From Desulfobacter postgatei (GTDB lineage: Bacteria > Desulfobacterota > Desulfobacteria > Desulfobacterales > Desulfobacteraceae), in contig PDTI01000024.1 of NCBI GenBank assembly GCA_002747145.1, positions 1 to 46,880 on the forward strand: a stretch of 46,880 nt of DNA, read 5' to 3'. The translations under genes were made by a program, and so were the position numbers. The notes under the pieces were generated by a model. It did no database searches. It had not been told where the DNA came from and saw only the letters and a program-made list of their open reading frames with translations. Shown here one piece after another: positions 1 through 7,869 of the stretch (position 1 is the stretch's first letter; every line of letters starts with the position of its first letter).

Positions 1-778
1 ACTGGTCAAAGCTGTTGCCCACGCCATCCGTCAGGGTGGCATCAGCACCTTTGACAGATCCGTAAATCGGGGTATAGGTGATCTTGTCATGTACATATTC
101 GTAAATCAGATCCACATCATTTTTAAGCGCCCTGGCCATGGCCTGGATACGGTCTGTTAGTGCCGCAGCCTCAATGTCCTTATCCAGCGTCACGATTTTT
201 GTGTCTTTGGCATAACCCTTTGGGGCCGCAAGAATTTTACGGGCCTGTTCAGGATTTACAAATTCTGCCGTAACCCGATGAATCCCGGGCAATGCATCAA
301 TTTTTTGTGCCGCATAGGAATGGGTCGGCAGCATGGTTCCAAAAATGATGCTGAACAGGGCAACAGGCAAAATGATAACGGTTCTTCTGCCAATACCTAT
401 TTTCAAGCATCCTAAAATGAAAAGAAGCACCAGGGCGATAATAAATCCCATGGATGACAGCGCAGGAACAGGCGTTGCGCCACCTGGTACGGAAGAATTA
501 TCCCGGGGATCAGACCCAGCAGCATACTCTTCCAGATTGGTGTAGCCGTCTCCATCCGGATCCTGATCTGCGTCATCGGAAAGCGGGTCAAGCATATATG
601 CCACTTCCCATCCATCGTCCATGCCGTCATTTTCTGTATCGGCATTTAAGCTCATGGTCTCTCCGGCATCTTTCCACCCGTTTCTGTTGGCATCTTCCTG
701 ACCATCTAGAAGGCTGTCACCATCTGAGTCAGGGTTATCCGGAAGGGAGCCGGAAAGGCTCTCAAGATAATTACAGTA
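1..778 (-). CDS. Edge-truncated thrombospondin type 3 / transglutaminase-like protein, possibly a gene remnant
   Basis: The minus-strand frame is open from a stop at 779-781 to the window edge. The ORF track misses it because it has no end in the window. It reads in order: a calcium-binding thrombospondin type 3-like Asp/Asn-rich stretch (DSDGDSLLDG, DQDPDGDGYTNLEEY); a PVPALS-hydrophobic-GRR segment that resembles a C-terminal sorting tag; a second signal-like hydrophobic stretch ending THSYAA; then a segment (EYVHDKITYTP, GSVKGAD, GNSFDQ) typical of transglutaminase-core proteins. The catalytic residues would lie beyond the edge. No ATG occurs before 655. A TTG at 406 would begin a normal signal peptide, so this may be two genes run together or a gene that lost its 5' end. 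The exported location is inferred. Confidence 0.55.
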
Positions 779-943
779 TTAAAAAATGTTTTGTAATACC
801 TTGATTTCACTGAATTGCACTATTTTCAAAAAAAGTGATAAAATATAATTGAAAACGTATAAAAAAACACAAAGATTTTTATTCAACTTGGTGAGCTGTT
901 GTGCGAGAATAAACTTAAACTTGCTGAACTGAAAGGCAGATTA

Positions 944-1747
944 ATGAAAGGATTTCTCAAAATTGTTGTTGATGTCAAAAATGAGGAGATAAACCAGGCC
1001 AAACGCAAATTGCCCTTAACTGCCATTCGGCATGATGCAGAACACACGCCGGTCCCGGTTTCTTTTGCAGATGCCATGGCAGATTCCACCCGTGAAGCCG
1101 TAGGTATCATTGCTGAGATCAAAAAAGCATCACCTTCCAAGGGGGATATCAGAACCGATATTGACGTAACCGCCTATGCCGATGCCTGCACCCAAGGCGG
1201 GGCAAGGGCCATATCCGTGCTTACGGAATCAAAATATTTTAAAGGCACCTTGTCCGATCTTGAACTTGTATGTCAACACACAGATTTACCCGTGCTTCGG
1301 AAGGATTTTATCTTTTCGGAATATCAGATCTATGAAGCTAAGAAAGCAGGGGCGTCTGCCGTGCTTTTGATCACCACCCTGCTGGACCCGGCCCAGCAGT
1401 CAGAGCTCACCTGTCTTACCCGGGAGCTTGGCATGGAGCCCCTGATGGAGATCAATTCTGAGTTTGAATTTGAACAGGCATACACAGCCAAAGGACGGGT
1501 GGTGGGCATAAACAACAGAAATCTTTCCACCCTTGAGGTGGACACAAGTGTGGCAAAGCGTGTGGCAAAAATTTTTCCTGATGAAATCATCCCGGTGGAG
1601 GCCTCGGGCATTTCAGGCCGGTCCGGCATTGAAGCCGGTATTGAAAACCGTATTTTAAATTTCCTTGTGGGGGAAAGCATTGTCCGGTCAGAAGATCCAG
1701 CCCAATTTATCAGAACCCTTACCGGTATCAAAGAAAAGAGCGATTAA
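944..1747 (+). CDS. trpC: Indole-3-glycerol-phosphate synthase
   Basis: This enzyme converts CdRP to indole-3-glycerol phosphate in tryptophan synthesis, in the cytoplasm. The TIM-barrel signatures are clear: IIAEIKKASPSKG near the N-terminus, SVLTESKYFKGT, LRKDFIFSEYQIYEAK, GINNRNLSTLEVD and VEASGIS. The tracked ORF starts at 899. The ATG at 944 follows an AAAGGCAG-type ribosome site and gives 267 residues, close to the usual family length of about 260. The usual neighbour trpF survives only as a 3' fragment just downstream, joined to a repeat element, so the local trp cluster is broken. TrpF activity must come from elsewhere if the cell makes tryptophan. Confidence 0.95.
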   Translation: MKGFLKIVVDVKNEEINQAKRKLPLTAIRHDAEHTPVPVSFADAMADSTREAVGIIAEIKKASPSKGDIRTDIDVTAYADACTQGGARAISVLTESKYFKGTLSDLELVCQHTDLPVLRKDFIFSEYQIYEAKKAGASAVLLITTLLDPAQQSELTCLTRELGMEPLMEINSEFEFEQAYTAKGRVVGINNRNLSTLEVDTSVAKRVAKIFPDEIIPVEASGISGRSGIEAGIENRILNFLVGESIVRSEDPAQFIRTLTGIKEKSD

Positions 1748-1750
1748 GAA

Positions 1751-1862
1751 GGCCCATGATCAGAATTAAATCTGCCACAGATACGCCGGATTTTAAGTCA
1801 CCATCAAGGCACGCCAACAGACGCATATTGGTTATATGTGTCTGCTGGCGTAACGCCGAGGG
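1751..1862. repeat. Palindromic repeat element A, copy A1 (truncated)
   Basis: It begins with the terminal sequence GGCCCATGATCAGAATTAAA shared with copies at 16104, 27969 and 33725. It follows the reverse complement of those copies through the central ACGCCGAGGG, about 112 of 159 bp. The distal third is missing, and the sequence passes straight into the 3' part of trpF. There is no coding capacity for a transposase. It lies 3 bp after the trpC stop, at the point where the 5' part of trpF should be. Confidence 0.8.
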
Positions 1863-2053
1863 CCCTTGAAATGGCAAAAAAAGTGCGTTTGATGCTGGCC
1901 GGCGGGCTGAATCCCCAAAATGTGACAGATGCAGTCGAAAGGGTCCGTCCCCATGCCGTAGATGTCTCTTCGGGTGTTGAAAACGCAAAGGGAATTAAGG
2001 ATATTTCAAAGGTCAAAGCCTTTATCAAGGCCGCTAACTCCGTTGCTATCTGA
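1838..2053 (+). pseudogene. trpF: 3' remnant of phosphoribosylanthranilate isomerase
   Basis: The reading frame ends with LMLAGGLNPQNVTDAV, AVDVSSGVE and KGIKDISKVKAF. These are the C-terminal phosphate-binding strands of TrpF: the AGGL motif, DxxSGVE, and the final KDxxK helix. Only about 60 of some 200 residues remain. The first residues of the tracked ORF (MSAGVTPR) are encoded by repeat element A1, so the true 5' two thirds are gone. The catalytic N-terminal Cys and the central Asp are absent, so a functional isomerase is not expected. The stop overlaps the convergent LysM gene by 8 bp. Confidence 0.85.
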
Positions 2054-2750
2054 CCAATAAATTACCCCCGGGATAAATTTTATCTTCCGGCGTCAGATTA
2101 TTCAGTTTGCGTATGGCTGCCACACTGGTTTTATATTTTTGGGAGATCGACCACAGCGTCTCACCCTGTTGAACCGTATGAAACTGGCCGGTCTTCTTTG
2201 GTGTCACAACTTTTGATTTCTGAACTTTTTTCTGTGCTACCTGAACCTTTTTCTTGGGTGCTATTGCCGGCTTTTTCACTTTAGGCGCAGGTTCAGTAAC
2301 CTTTTTGGGCGCAGGCGTCGAGGCCACAACAGCCAATTTTCTTAATTGGTCTTCAAGTTTGTCCACACGCTCAATCAGGGTGTCAAGTTTCAGATTTACT
2401 GCGGTTTCGATTCGTGTGATCCGTTCATCAAGGCTGGAGATGGCCCGTGCTGCAGCCTGTTTTTCTTTCTGGCTCGCAGAAGATGCTATTTGAGCCAAGG
2501 AAATTTCAATCGCGGAGATGCGTGCCTCAAAATTCGGGGAGGCTTGGTCTGCCACTTTACCTGAAACAATTTCCTGTTCACTGGGCTTTGGTGTGGATGA
2601 CCCTTTGAAAAAAAAGAAAAAAATCAAGACCGTGATCACCAGGGCAGTGATCAGAATCATGGTAAATTCATTTTTTTTCAGCAATGAGGGGCCTTGCCCA
2701 ATGGCAGGCACCCCGGATTCATTTTTTTGGGGGGGTGTTTCTTTTTTCAT
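2046..2750 (-). CDS. Membrane-anchored coiled-coil protein with C-terminal LysM domain
   Basis: The 234-residue product has a charged cytoplasmic N-terminus, one transmembrane segment (about residues 30-50, ILITALVITVLIFFFFF), and a predicted coiled coil (about 70-140). A Lys/Pro/Ala-rich linker follows, then a LysM domain at the C-terminus (FHTVQQGETLWSISQKY ... LNNL ... IYPGGNLLV). LysM binds peptidoglycan glycan strands, so the protein probably ties the inner membrane to the wall in the periplasm. No enzymatic domain is visible. It is transcribed towards the trpF remnant and divergently from the SUMF1-fold gene. The specific role is unknown. Confidence 0.85.
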   Translation of the reverse strand: MKKETPPQKNESGVPAIGQGPSLLKKNEFTMILITALVITVLIFFFFFKGSSTPKPSEQEIVSGKVADQASPNFEARISAIEISLAQIASSASQKEKQAAARAISSLDERITRIETAVNLKLDTLIERVDKLEDQLRKLAVVASTPAPKKVTEPAPKVKKPAIAPKKKVQVAQKKVQKSKVVTPKKTGQFHTVQQGETLWSISQKYKTSVAAIRKLNNLTPEDKIYPGGNLLVR

Positions 2751-2901
2751 TTACCGGCTCCTGAAAGAAGATCTCTTAAAGCCTTTTAATAGCATGTCAG
2801 TCAGTTATTTCAAGTCCAAACAATAAATTTGCAGACCCGTTTACTTTTTTATCAATAAAATCGGAATAAAATTTGTCCTGATTCCAGCAGGATCCTTCAT
2901 T

Positions 2902-3615
2902 ATGGGAAGCCCTAAGTTAGAGAAGGGGCGGCAGAAAAACGAAAAACAGCACAAGGTGGTGATCACCAAAAGTTTTTACATGTCTGAAACCGAAGTGACC
3001 CAAGGTCAATGGAACCGCCTTGTATCTCCGAACCCGTCATCCTTCAAGCTGGGCAGTTACTATCCTGTGGATACCGTGTCCTGGTATGAGGCCGTTGAGT
3101 TTATCCGGCTTTTAAACAAGAAAGAAGGCACCCGGAAATACCGTTTGCCCACCGAGGCGGAATGGGAATATGCCTGCCGGGCCGGCAGTCAGACCGCCTT
3201 TTTCTCGGGCAACGTGACCACCTTTTCCTGCAAGGCCCCTGAACCCGCCCTTGTGAATCATGCCTGGTACTGTTTCAATTCCGGTGGTTTTTCGCCGGCA
3301 GGGGATTTTAAGCCCCATCCTGTCAAGCTTCTTAAGCCCAATAAATGGGGACTTTACGACATGCATGGCAATGTTCAGGAATGGGTTCAGGATGCCTGCG
3401 AATGGCGCACAATCTGGAGTGCGGGAACCGGAACAACAACCCGGACCTATGTGGACGGCATTACAGATCCTTTGGAGACAAAAGGTGTGCACCGGGTGGT
3501 CAGAGGCGGCGGATGGTTCCAGAACAGTAAATACCAGCGATGCGCCTACCGCACGCATTACAAACCTGTGGCCCGCCGCAACAGCCTGGGATTCAGAATC
3601 GTACGGGACCAATGA
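2902..3615 (+). CDS. SUMF1/FGE-fold protein without the catalytic cysteine pair, 5' end doubtful
   Basis: The product matches the formylglycine-generating-enzyme (C-type-lectin-like) fold: SETEVTQGQWN, PVDTVSWYEAVEFIRLLN, YRLPTEAEWEYACRAG, GLYDMHGNVQEWVQD, RVVRGGGWFQN and NSLGFRIVRD. In true FGE two cysteines sit between GGS and the ARS motif. Here the segment reads FQNSKYQRCAYRTHY, with only the later Cys, so sulfatase-activating activity is unlikely. The frame stays open back to 2827 and encodes FVLIPAGSFIMGS, the normal family start. No ATG, GTG or TTG exists there, and a TAA precedes it at 2824. The gene may have lost its signal peptide or use an unusual start. Confidence 0.75.
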   Translation: MGSPKLEKGRQKNEKQHKVVITKSFYMSETEVTQGQWNRLVSPNPSSFKLGSYYPVDTVSWYEAVEFIRLLNKKEGTRKYRLPTEAEWEYACRAGSQTAFFSGNVTTFSCKAPEPALVNHAWYCFNSGGFSPAGDFKPHPVKLLKPNKWGLYDMHGNVQEWVQDACEWRTIWSAGTGTTTRTYVDGITDPLETKGVHRVVRGGGWFQNSKYQRCAYRTHYKPVARRNSLGFRIVRDQ

Positions 3616-3682
3616 ATATCGTGTTTGAGCGGAACCCAACCTGCAGCTCTGAGAACGGGAGGTTCTATTTTGATCTTTCGCC

Positions 3683-4174
3683 TTAGCTATCTCTTCTTTT
3701 TTCAAACAGCCTGAAAAGATAAACCCCTGCCCCGAGTAGCCCAATATCCCTGACAAGCAGCCAGACTGAAGACCAGACCCCTTTGGTATTCCCCAGGGAA
3801 AAACATCCGCAGTCAAATTCATGGCCCCGTATCAGATTAAAGCTGATCAGAAAAATAAAGCCCACCAGCATGGCAATCATCAATAAAAGGCCCGAACGTT
3901 TCAGCAGGCCGGTTATCAGGGTGATACCGCAGACAAGCTCCACAAAAGGCGTGACAATGGCCAGGATATTTATAGTGAGGGGGGGGAAAACACCATAGCC
4001 GTACAAAATTGTGGCAAATTGATCCGGTGACAGGATTTTGTGCCAGGAGGCAGCAATAAAGGTGCCTCCTAAAAACAGACGCAAAGCCCATTCAATGATG
4101 CTTGTTTGGCGGCTCAAACCCATGGATGACAGATCAGCACAATTTTTAAATTTAAAACGAACGATATTACTCAT
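3683..4174 (-). CDS. MauE/DoxX-like integral membrane protein
   Basis: About 163 residues with four predicted transmembrane helices: EWALRLFLGGTFIAASWHKI, INILAIVTPFVELVCGITLI, GLLLMIAMLVGFIFLISFN, and a last helix near VWLLVRDIGLLGAGVYLF. A short conserved HEFDCGCFS loop carries a Cys pair, as in MauE-type proteins thought to support periplasmic disulfide or redox chemistry. The tracked ORF is longer. The ATG at 4174 overlaps the end of the upstream rhodanese gene by 8 bp, fits an operon, and removes an unlikely N-terminal extension. Pairing with an exported rhodanese suggests a joint sulfur or thiol role, which is inference. Confidence 0.75.
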   Translation of the reverse strand: MSNIVRFKFKNCADLSSMGLSRQTSIIEWALRLFLGGTFIAASWHKILSPDQFATILYGYGVFPPLTINILAIVTPFVELVCGITLITGLLKRSGLLLMIAMLVGFIFLISFNLIRGHEFDCGCFSLGNTKGVWSSVWLLVRDIGLLGAGVYLFRLFEKRRDS

Positions 4175-4682
4175 GAGGCAGTTCCCTGGATTCGATCTCA
4201 AATCCCATCTCTTCCCATTCAAAAAAACCGCCGGCATAAACCGCCACATGGGCAAACCCCATGTCAACCAGACGGGTGGCAAATGTATGGGAATCATGGC
4301 AGGTCACACTTGCACAATACACAAGGATCTCATCTTCAGGGGTTATGTTTGACAGCAGTTCTTTTTCCTGTTCTTCAAAATCATCCACAGGAAAATTCAA
4401 TGCTCCGGGGATATGCCCCTGGTCATACATCTCGGACCAGCGGACATCAATCACGATCATTGTCCCGGATTCCACCAGTTGTTTCACTTTAAGGGGATTG
4501 TTGATCTGCATAATATCAACGGTCCGGGCCTTGTTTGCCCCGGCCATGACCACCCCCTGATCCGGATCCCATTGGCCTGTCAGGGCAATACCGTTGGGGG
4601 AGAGCGCATTCATGCCAAGGCTTAACACCACACTGAGGATTAAAAGAATAAAACACCCTGAAATATCCTGTTTAATGATCAT
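4167..4682 (-). CDS. Exported or membrane-anchored rhodanese-like protein
   Basis: 171 residues. A hydrophobic N-terminal segment (CFILLILSVVLSLGMNAL) acts as signal peptide or anchor. A single rhodanese domain runs from about residue 60 to 165, with IVIDVRWSEMYDQGHIPGALN and the active-site loop VYCASVTCHDSH, whose Cys would carry a persulfide. It overlaps the preceding TPR-like gene by 4 bp (ATGA) and the following MauE-like gene by 8 bp, so all are probably one transcript. The likely location is the periplasmic face of the inner membrane. The sulfur donor and acceptor are unknown. Confidence 0.85.
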   Translation of the reverse strand: MIIKQDISGCFILLILSVVLSLGMNALSPNGIALTGQWDPDQGVVMAGANKARTVDIMQINNPLKVKQLVESGTMIVIDVRWSEMYDQGHIPGALNFPVDDFEEQEKELLSNITPEDEILVYCASVTCHDSHTFATRLVDMGFAHVAVYAGGFFEWEEMGFEIESRELPHE

Positions 4683-4996
4683 AACCGGGCCTTGATATTT
4701 TTAAGGATCTCCACCCGTTTCTGCAGGACAACCCATCTGAGCCATGTGTCAAGCAGATGTACCACCCGGGTCTCTTTGGTACGGGTTGGCCCTGAAATAT
4801 CAGTGTCTGGGCCGTTTAAATCTTGTGCGGCACCTGCATGTTTTTGTGTGTCAAGCCGGGAAATGGCGTCGCGTATCTCCTGGGCATCCGGATTTTGATC
4901 TGTATCCATTGCCCTGTAGATCTCAAGGGCATCGTCTATATACCCCTGTTTTTCGTACTCACGGGCCAGGGGCAGGCTTGCAAAATTATGGGTCAT
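4679..4996 (-). CDS. Small TPR-like protein
   Basis: 105 residues. The N-terminal part (SLPLAREYEKQGYIDDALEIYRAM) is a single tetratricopeptide-like helix pair. It is followed by an Asp/Thr-rich linker and a C-terminal helix (LDTWLRWVVLQKRVEILKNIK) that may bind a partner. There is no signal peptide. It overlaps the ftsB-like gene upstream and the rhodanese gene downstream by 4 bp each, which indicates translational coupling. The function is not recognised. Its position between a divisome-type protein and a rhodanese suggests an adaptor role, but that is only inference. Confidence 0.7.
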   Translation of the reverse strand: MTHNFASLPLAREYEKQGYIDDALEIYRAMDTDQNPDAQEIRDAISRLDTQKHAGAAQDLNGPDTDISGPTRTKETRVVHLLDTWLRWVVLQKRVEILKNIKARL

Positions 4997-5301
4997 TTTT
5001 CAGCTCCTTGGTTTTCAGGCTTCGGTTTCTCTTTGAAAACCAGTTCATTCCGGGCAGCCATTTCATGCTCATGTTTAGCCAGATGCCTGATATATTCAAT
5101 ATCGGTTTTAAGTCTGAGGATCTCTTTTTCCAATTTTGAATTTTGCCTGACCGCAATGGCAGTCCGGGCTTCAAGCTCCTCCTGCCTGGATTTCAGCTGG
5201 TGATAGTCCATGACCCCTCTGGTGGAAAAAAAAAACATTAAAAAAAGGATAACCGCCCCTGCCAAGGCCAGGTAAAGGCATATTTTTTCTATACAGGTCA
5301 T
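4993..5301 (-). CDS. Septum formation initiator family protein (FtsB/DivIC-like)
   Basis: 102 residues with the standard layout of the family: a short cytoplasmic N-terminus, one transmembrane helix (LYLALAGAVILFLMFFFS), and a periplasmic coiled coil (KSRQEELEARTAIAV ... KLEKEILRLKTDIEYIRHLAKHE). FtsB-type proteins bridge FtsL and FtsQ and help activate septal peptidoglycan synthesis. The gene overlaps murJ by 4 bp at its start and the TPR-like gene by 4 bp at its end. Linkage to murJ (lipid II export) fits a cell-wall role. Confidence 0.8.
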   Translation of the reverse strand: MTCIEKICLYLALAGAVILFLMFFFSTRGVMDYHQLKSRQEELEARTAIAVRQNSKLEKEILRLKTDIEYIRHLAKHEHEMAARNELVFKEKPKPENQGAEK

Positions 5302-6884
5302 TTTTTTTTAAGAAAAATCCTTGTGAGCATTGCCATTTCCGGATTTGATGTAAGGTGAGCTCCCACCAGGTAGCTGCCGCCCCCGATACTGATGCTGACA
5401 ACAAGGCCTGCGGCCTGAATTACAGGGGAAGACGCCGACCAGAAACTCCATATCCATCGAACAAGAAAGAACATTATAACAGATATGAAAACCGCTCTGC
5501 AAGCGCAAAACAGAACCGCTTTCCCCTGAATTCCAAAAGGCCCGGATGCCCCAAGCAGCATAAATCCGACCACAGCGGACAGGGATACGGCCAGACTCAG
5601 CCCGGTCACACCCATGGACGCCACAAGAAAACGGCACAATACAACATTGCACCCAATGGAGACAACGCCTGCTGTAAACGGCTGCCGGATATTGGACAAC
5701 GCATAATGAAACGCCACAAAAAGCCGGGTGCCGGCAACCGCCCAGAGCCCGAGAAGCATGAACACAAGACATTGGCCGGTCTGGTCCACGGCAGTCAAAT
5801 CAAAGGCCCCCCTGCCGAACAGCAACAGCACAATGGGACGGTTTAACGCAAGGATACCGAATATTGCAGGAATAATTAAAAAAAACACCATGCGGACACC
5901 GGCGTCAAACAACAGGCTGCAATCCTGGGTATCCTGTGCTGGGTCAAAAAAATCTAATTTCCGTACCCGTCCGGTCTGTTTACCGGTTTCCAGGCCGGTC
6001 ATTGCAGAAAGCAGGGGCAACAAAACCGTGGCAATGGGAGAGGCAACCAGGGCCAAGGGAAACTGAACCAGACGTTCGGCATAATTAAGATAAGAGACCG
6101 CGCCCGGATCAAGCGTTGAGGCGGTAAGTGCGGCCACCATCAGATTAATCTGGAAAGCTGCCGCTCCGATCATGGAAGGAGCAAGGATCATAAAGGCTTT
6201 TTTTACCTGGGGGTGCGCCCGGACAAAGACCTTGAGATTGAACATACCAAGTTTTGCAAGGATTGGAATCTGAAAGGCCAGCTGAACAATGCCGCCCACG
6301 GTTACTCCCAGGGCCAGCACGGCAACCTTTGGTGTTACGTAGTTGGAAAACACCACAGCTGCGGTGATCATACAAAGATTGAGCAGAACCGGTGTGACCG
6401 CAGGCACATGGAAGTTTCCCTTTGCATGGAGCACGCTCATGGACAAGGCCAGAAAAAAAATAACGAACATATAGGGCAGCATGATCCTGAACAGCAGACA
6501 GGACAATGTATGGGCATAGGAACCTGCACCATACCCCGGTGCAAAAAAATCAACTAGAAAAGGGGCAAAATAGATCCCTAAACCCACCAGCACCGCCCCT
6601 GCAATGGAGATAAAAAACAGGGCATTTAAAAACAGGGCCGCAGCCTGGTCTTTTTTATTGTGGGCAAACTGTTTGGCAAATAACGGGATGAATGAGATAC
6701 TTAAAATGCCGTCGGACATCATTTTCCGGAGCAGATCAAAGGGTCTGAATGCAATGAAAAAAGCGTCAGAAACCCTGGCGGCACCAAATATAAAGGCAAT
6801 TACGGCATCCCTTATCATGCCAAGTATCCTTGAAAGCAATGTAATTGAACTGATAGATGCTGCTTTTTTGATAAAATGAGCCAC
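5298..6884 (-). CDS. murJ: Lipid II flippase MurJ (MviN)
   Basis: 528 residues with the MOP-superfamily pattern of about 14 transmembrane helices. The conserved MurJ N-terminus is clear (SSITLLSRILGMIRDAVIAFIFG, SDAFFIAFRPFDLLRKMMSDG). It flips undecaprenyl-linked lipid II across the inner membrane for peptidoglycan synthesis. The start is GTG at 6884, after an AAGGAAAA ribosome site. It is the first gene of a tightly overlapping minus-strand operon and is divergent from rpsT, with about 100 bp between the start codons. Confidence 0.95.
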   Translation of the reverse strand: MAHFIKKAASISSITLLSRILGMIRDAVIAFIFGAARVSDAFFIAFRPFDLLRKMMSDGILSISFIPLFAKQFAHNKKDQAAALFLNALFFISIAGAVLVGLGIYFAPFLVDFFAPGYGAGSYAHTLSCLLFRIMLPYMFVIFFLALSMSVLHAKGNFHVPAVTPVLLNLCMITAAVVFSNYVTPKVAVLALGVTVGGIVQLAFQIPILAKLGMFNLKVFVRAHPQVKKAFMILAPSMIGAAAFQINLMVAALTASTLDPGAVSYLNYAERLVQFPLALVASPIATVLLPLLSAMTGLETGKQTGRVRKLDFFDPAQDTQDCSLLFDAGVRMVFFLIIPAIFGILALNRPIVLLLFGRGAFDLTAVDQTGQCLVFMLLGLWAVAGTRLFVAFHYALSNIRQPFTAGVVSIGCNVVLCRFLVASMGVTGLSLAVSLSAVVGFMLLGASGPFGIQGKAVLFCACRAVFISVIMFFLVRWIWSFWSASSPVIQAAGLVVSISIGGGSYLVGAHLTSNPEMAMLTRIFLKKK

Positions 6885-6893
6885 AGGTTTTCC

Positions 6894-6922
6894 TTGACAT
6901 GTTTATCTGTTTTATATATCTT
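6894..6922 (+). promoter_or_regulatory. Sigma70-type promoter of rpsT
   Basis: A perfect TTGACA at 6894-6899 is followed after 17 bp by TATCTT at 6917-6922. TATATC two bases earlier is an alternative. It lies about 65 bp before the rpsT start in the intergenic region shared with divergent murJ. Confidence 0.6.
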
Positions 6923-6988
6923 GCTGAATTTGATATAAGTTTTATTATTTATTTTTAATTCACTATTTTATGAAGGAGCTATACCAAG

Positions 6989-7240
6989 TTGGCGAACCAT
7001 AAATCAGCAAAAAAACGCGCAAAACAAAATCAGGTCAGACGGATGAGAAACAAATCCGTAAAAACCTCCCTTAAAACCCTTGAAAAAAAACTTCGTGCAG
7101 CGAAAGAAGCGGGTGAAAATACTGAGGAATTGATGAAAAAGACCCAGTCAGCTATTCACAAGGCGGCTAAAAAGGGTGTTGTTCACAAAAAGACAGCATC
7201 AAGGAAAATCTCAAGACTGTTCAAATTCGTCAACGCATAA
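6989..7240 (+). CDS. rpsT: 30S ribosomal protein S20
   Basis: 83 residues, the usual length, Lys/Arg-rich and helical: ANHKSAKKRAKQNQVRRMRN at the N-terminus and HKKTASRKISRLFKFVN at the end, both hallmarks of S20. It binds 16S rRNA early in 30S assembly. The start codon is TTG at 6989 with a good GAAGGAG site upstream. A UUG start is also known for E. coli rpsT, where it takes part in autogenous control. The gene stands alone, with its own promoter and a terminator. Confidence 0.95.
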   Translation: MANHKSAKKRAKQNQVRRMRNKSVKTSLKTLEKKLRAAKEAGENTEELMKKTQSAIHKAAKKGVVHKKTASRKISRLFKFVNA

Positions 7241-7293
7241 GTTGCGCACTTTTGCACCACTTCAGCTTCAGCTCAGCCAATCCAGACTATAAG

Positions 7294-7346
7294 CCGGCGT
7301 CTGTCTGCCCAATGTAGGCCTTAAGAAACAGACGCCGGTTTTGTTT
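7294..7346 (+). terminator. Rho-independent terminator of rpsT
   Basis: The 11-bp stem CCGGCGTCTGT / ACAGACGCCGG (7294-7304 with 7328-7338) is followed by TTTTGTTTT on the plus strand. It also separates rpsT from the convergent end of lptE. Confidence 0.8.
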
Positions 7347-7353
7347 TACTCTA

Positions 7354-7866
7354 TTAAAAATTGTTTGTCATTTGACTGACCAGACGTTCGGCTACACGTT
7401 TGGCAATGAGATCAATCGCCTCCCGCTTATTGGCTTCATTATCCACGGTACTGCTTGATACGGTATAAGCTTTCTTGGCTGAAAAACCCTTCACTGACCA
7501 AATAATATTTCCCCCGGCCCCGGTCAGAACCACATCAACCAAGGCCTGAACCTGCCTTTTCGTCACATCTTCCGAAGAAGATCTGGACAATGTGGAAAAG
7601 GTAATGGATTGAATTTTACCCGAGATTTTGCGGGTGGCATTGCCCGCACCCACAACAATGGTATCTGTTTTTGCGGTGATTTCCCGAATCAGTTCATTGG
7701 TAAAAGAGATCCCGGCTCTGGATTCGCTACTCTTGTTTTCAAATATCGCCACGGACACCCGTGGGACATCATTAACAAGAAAGCCTCCCCCAGCCAGTCG
7801 GTATCCACAGCCTTGAGTGGTTATCAAAAAAGAAACGAGCATCAGCCATGCCATAGATGTTTTCAT
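7354..7866 (-). CDS. lptE: LPS-assembly lipoprotein LptE
   Basis: 170 residues. A signal peptide ends in a lipobox-type Cys (LITTQGCGYRLAG), and the GYRL start of the mature chain is typical of LptE/RlpB. The body (VAIFENKSSESRAG, LIREITAKTD, VDVVLTGAGGNIIW) follows the family. It plugs the LptD barrel in the outer membrane for LPS export. It lies 3 bp downstream of leuS, and the same order (leuS-lptE) is found in many proteobacteria. This supports a Gram-negative organism with LPS. Confidence 0.85.
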   Translation of the reverse strand: MKTSMAWLMLVSFLITTQGCGYRLAGGGFLVNDVPRVSVAIFENKSSESRAGISFTNELIREITAKTDTIVVGAGNATRKISGKIQSITFSTLSRSSSEDVTKRQVQALVDVVLTGAGGNIIWSVKGFSAKKAYTVSSSTVDNEANKREAIDLIAKRVAERLVSQMTNNF

Positions 7867-7869
7867 AAG

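Noticed and set aside
2827-2901. Second selenocysteine or recoded start in the SUMF1-fold gene
   Set aside because: The upstream in-frame stop is TAA, not TGA, so selenocysteine recoding cannot extend the frame.
3112-3822. 236-residue minus-strand ORF
   Set aside because: It is antisense to the conserved SUMF1-fold gene and runs into the MauE-like gene. The composition is shadow-like.
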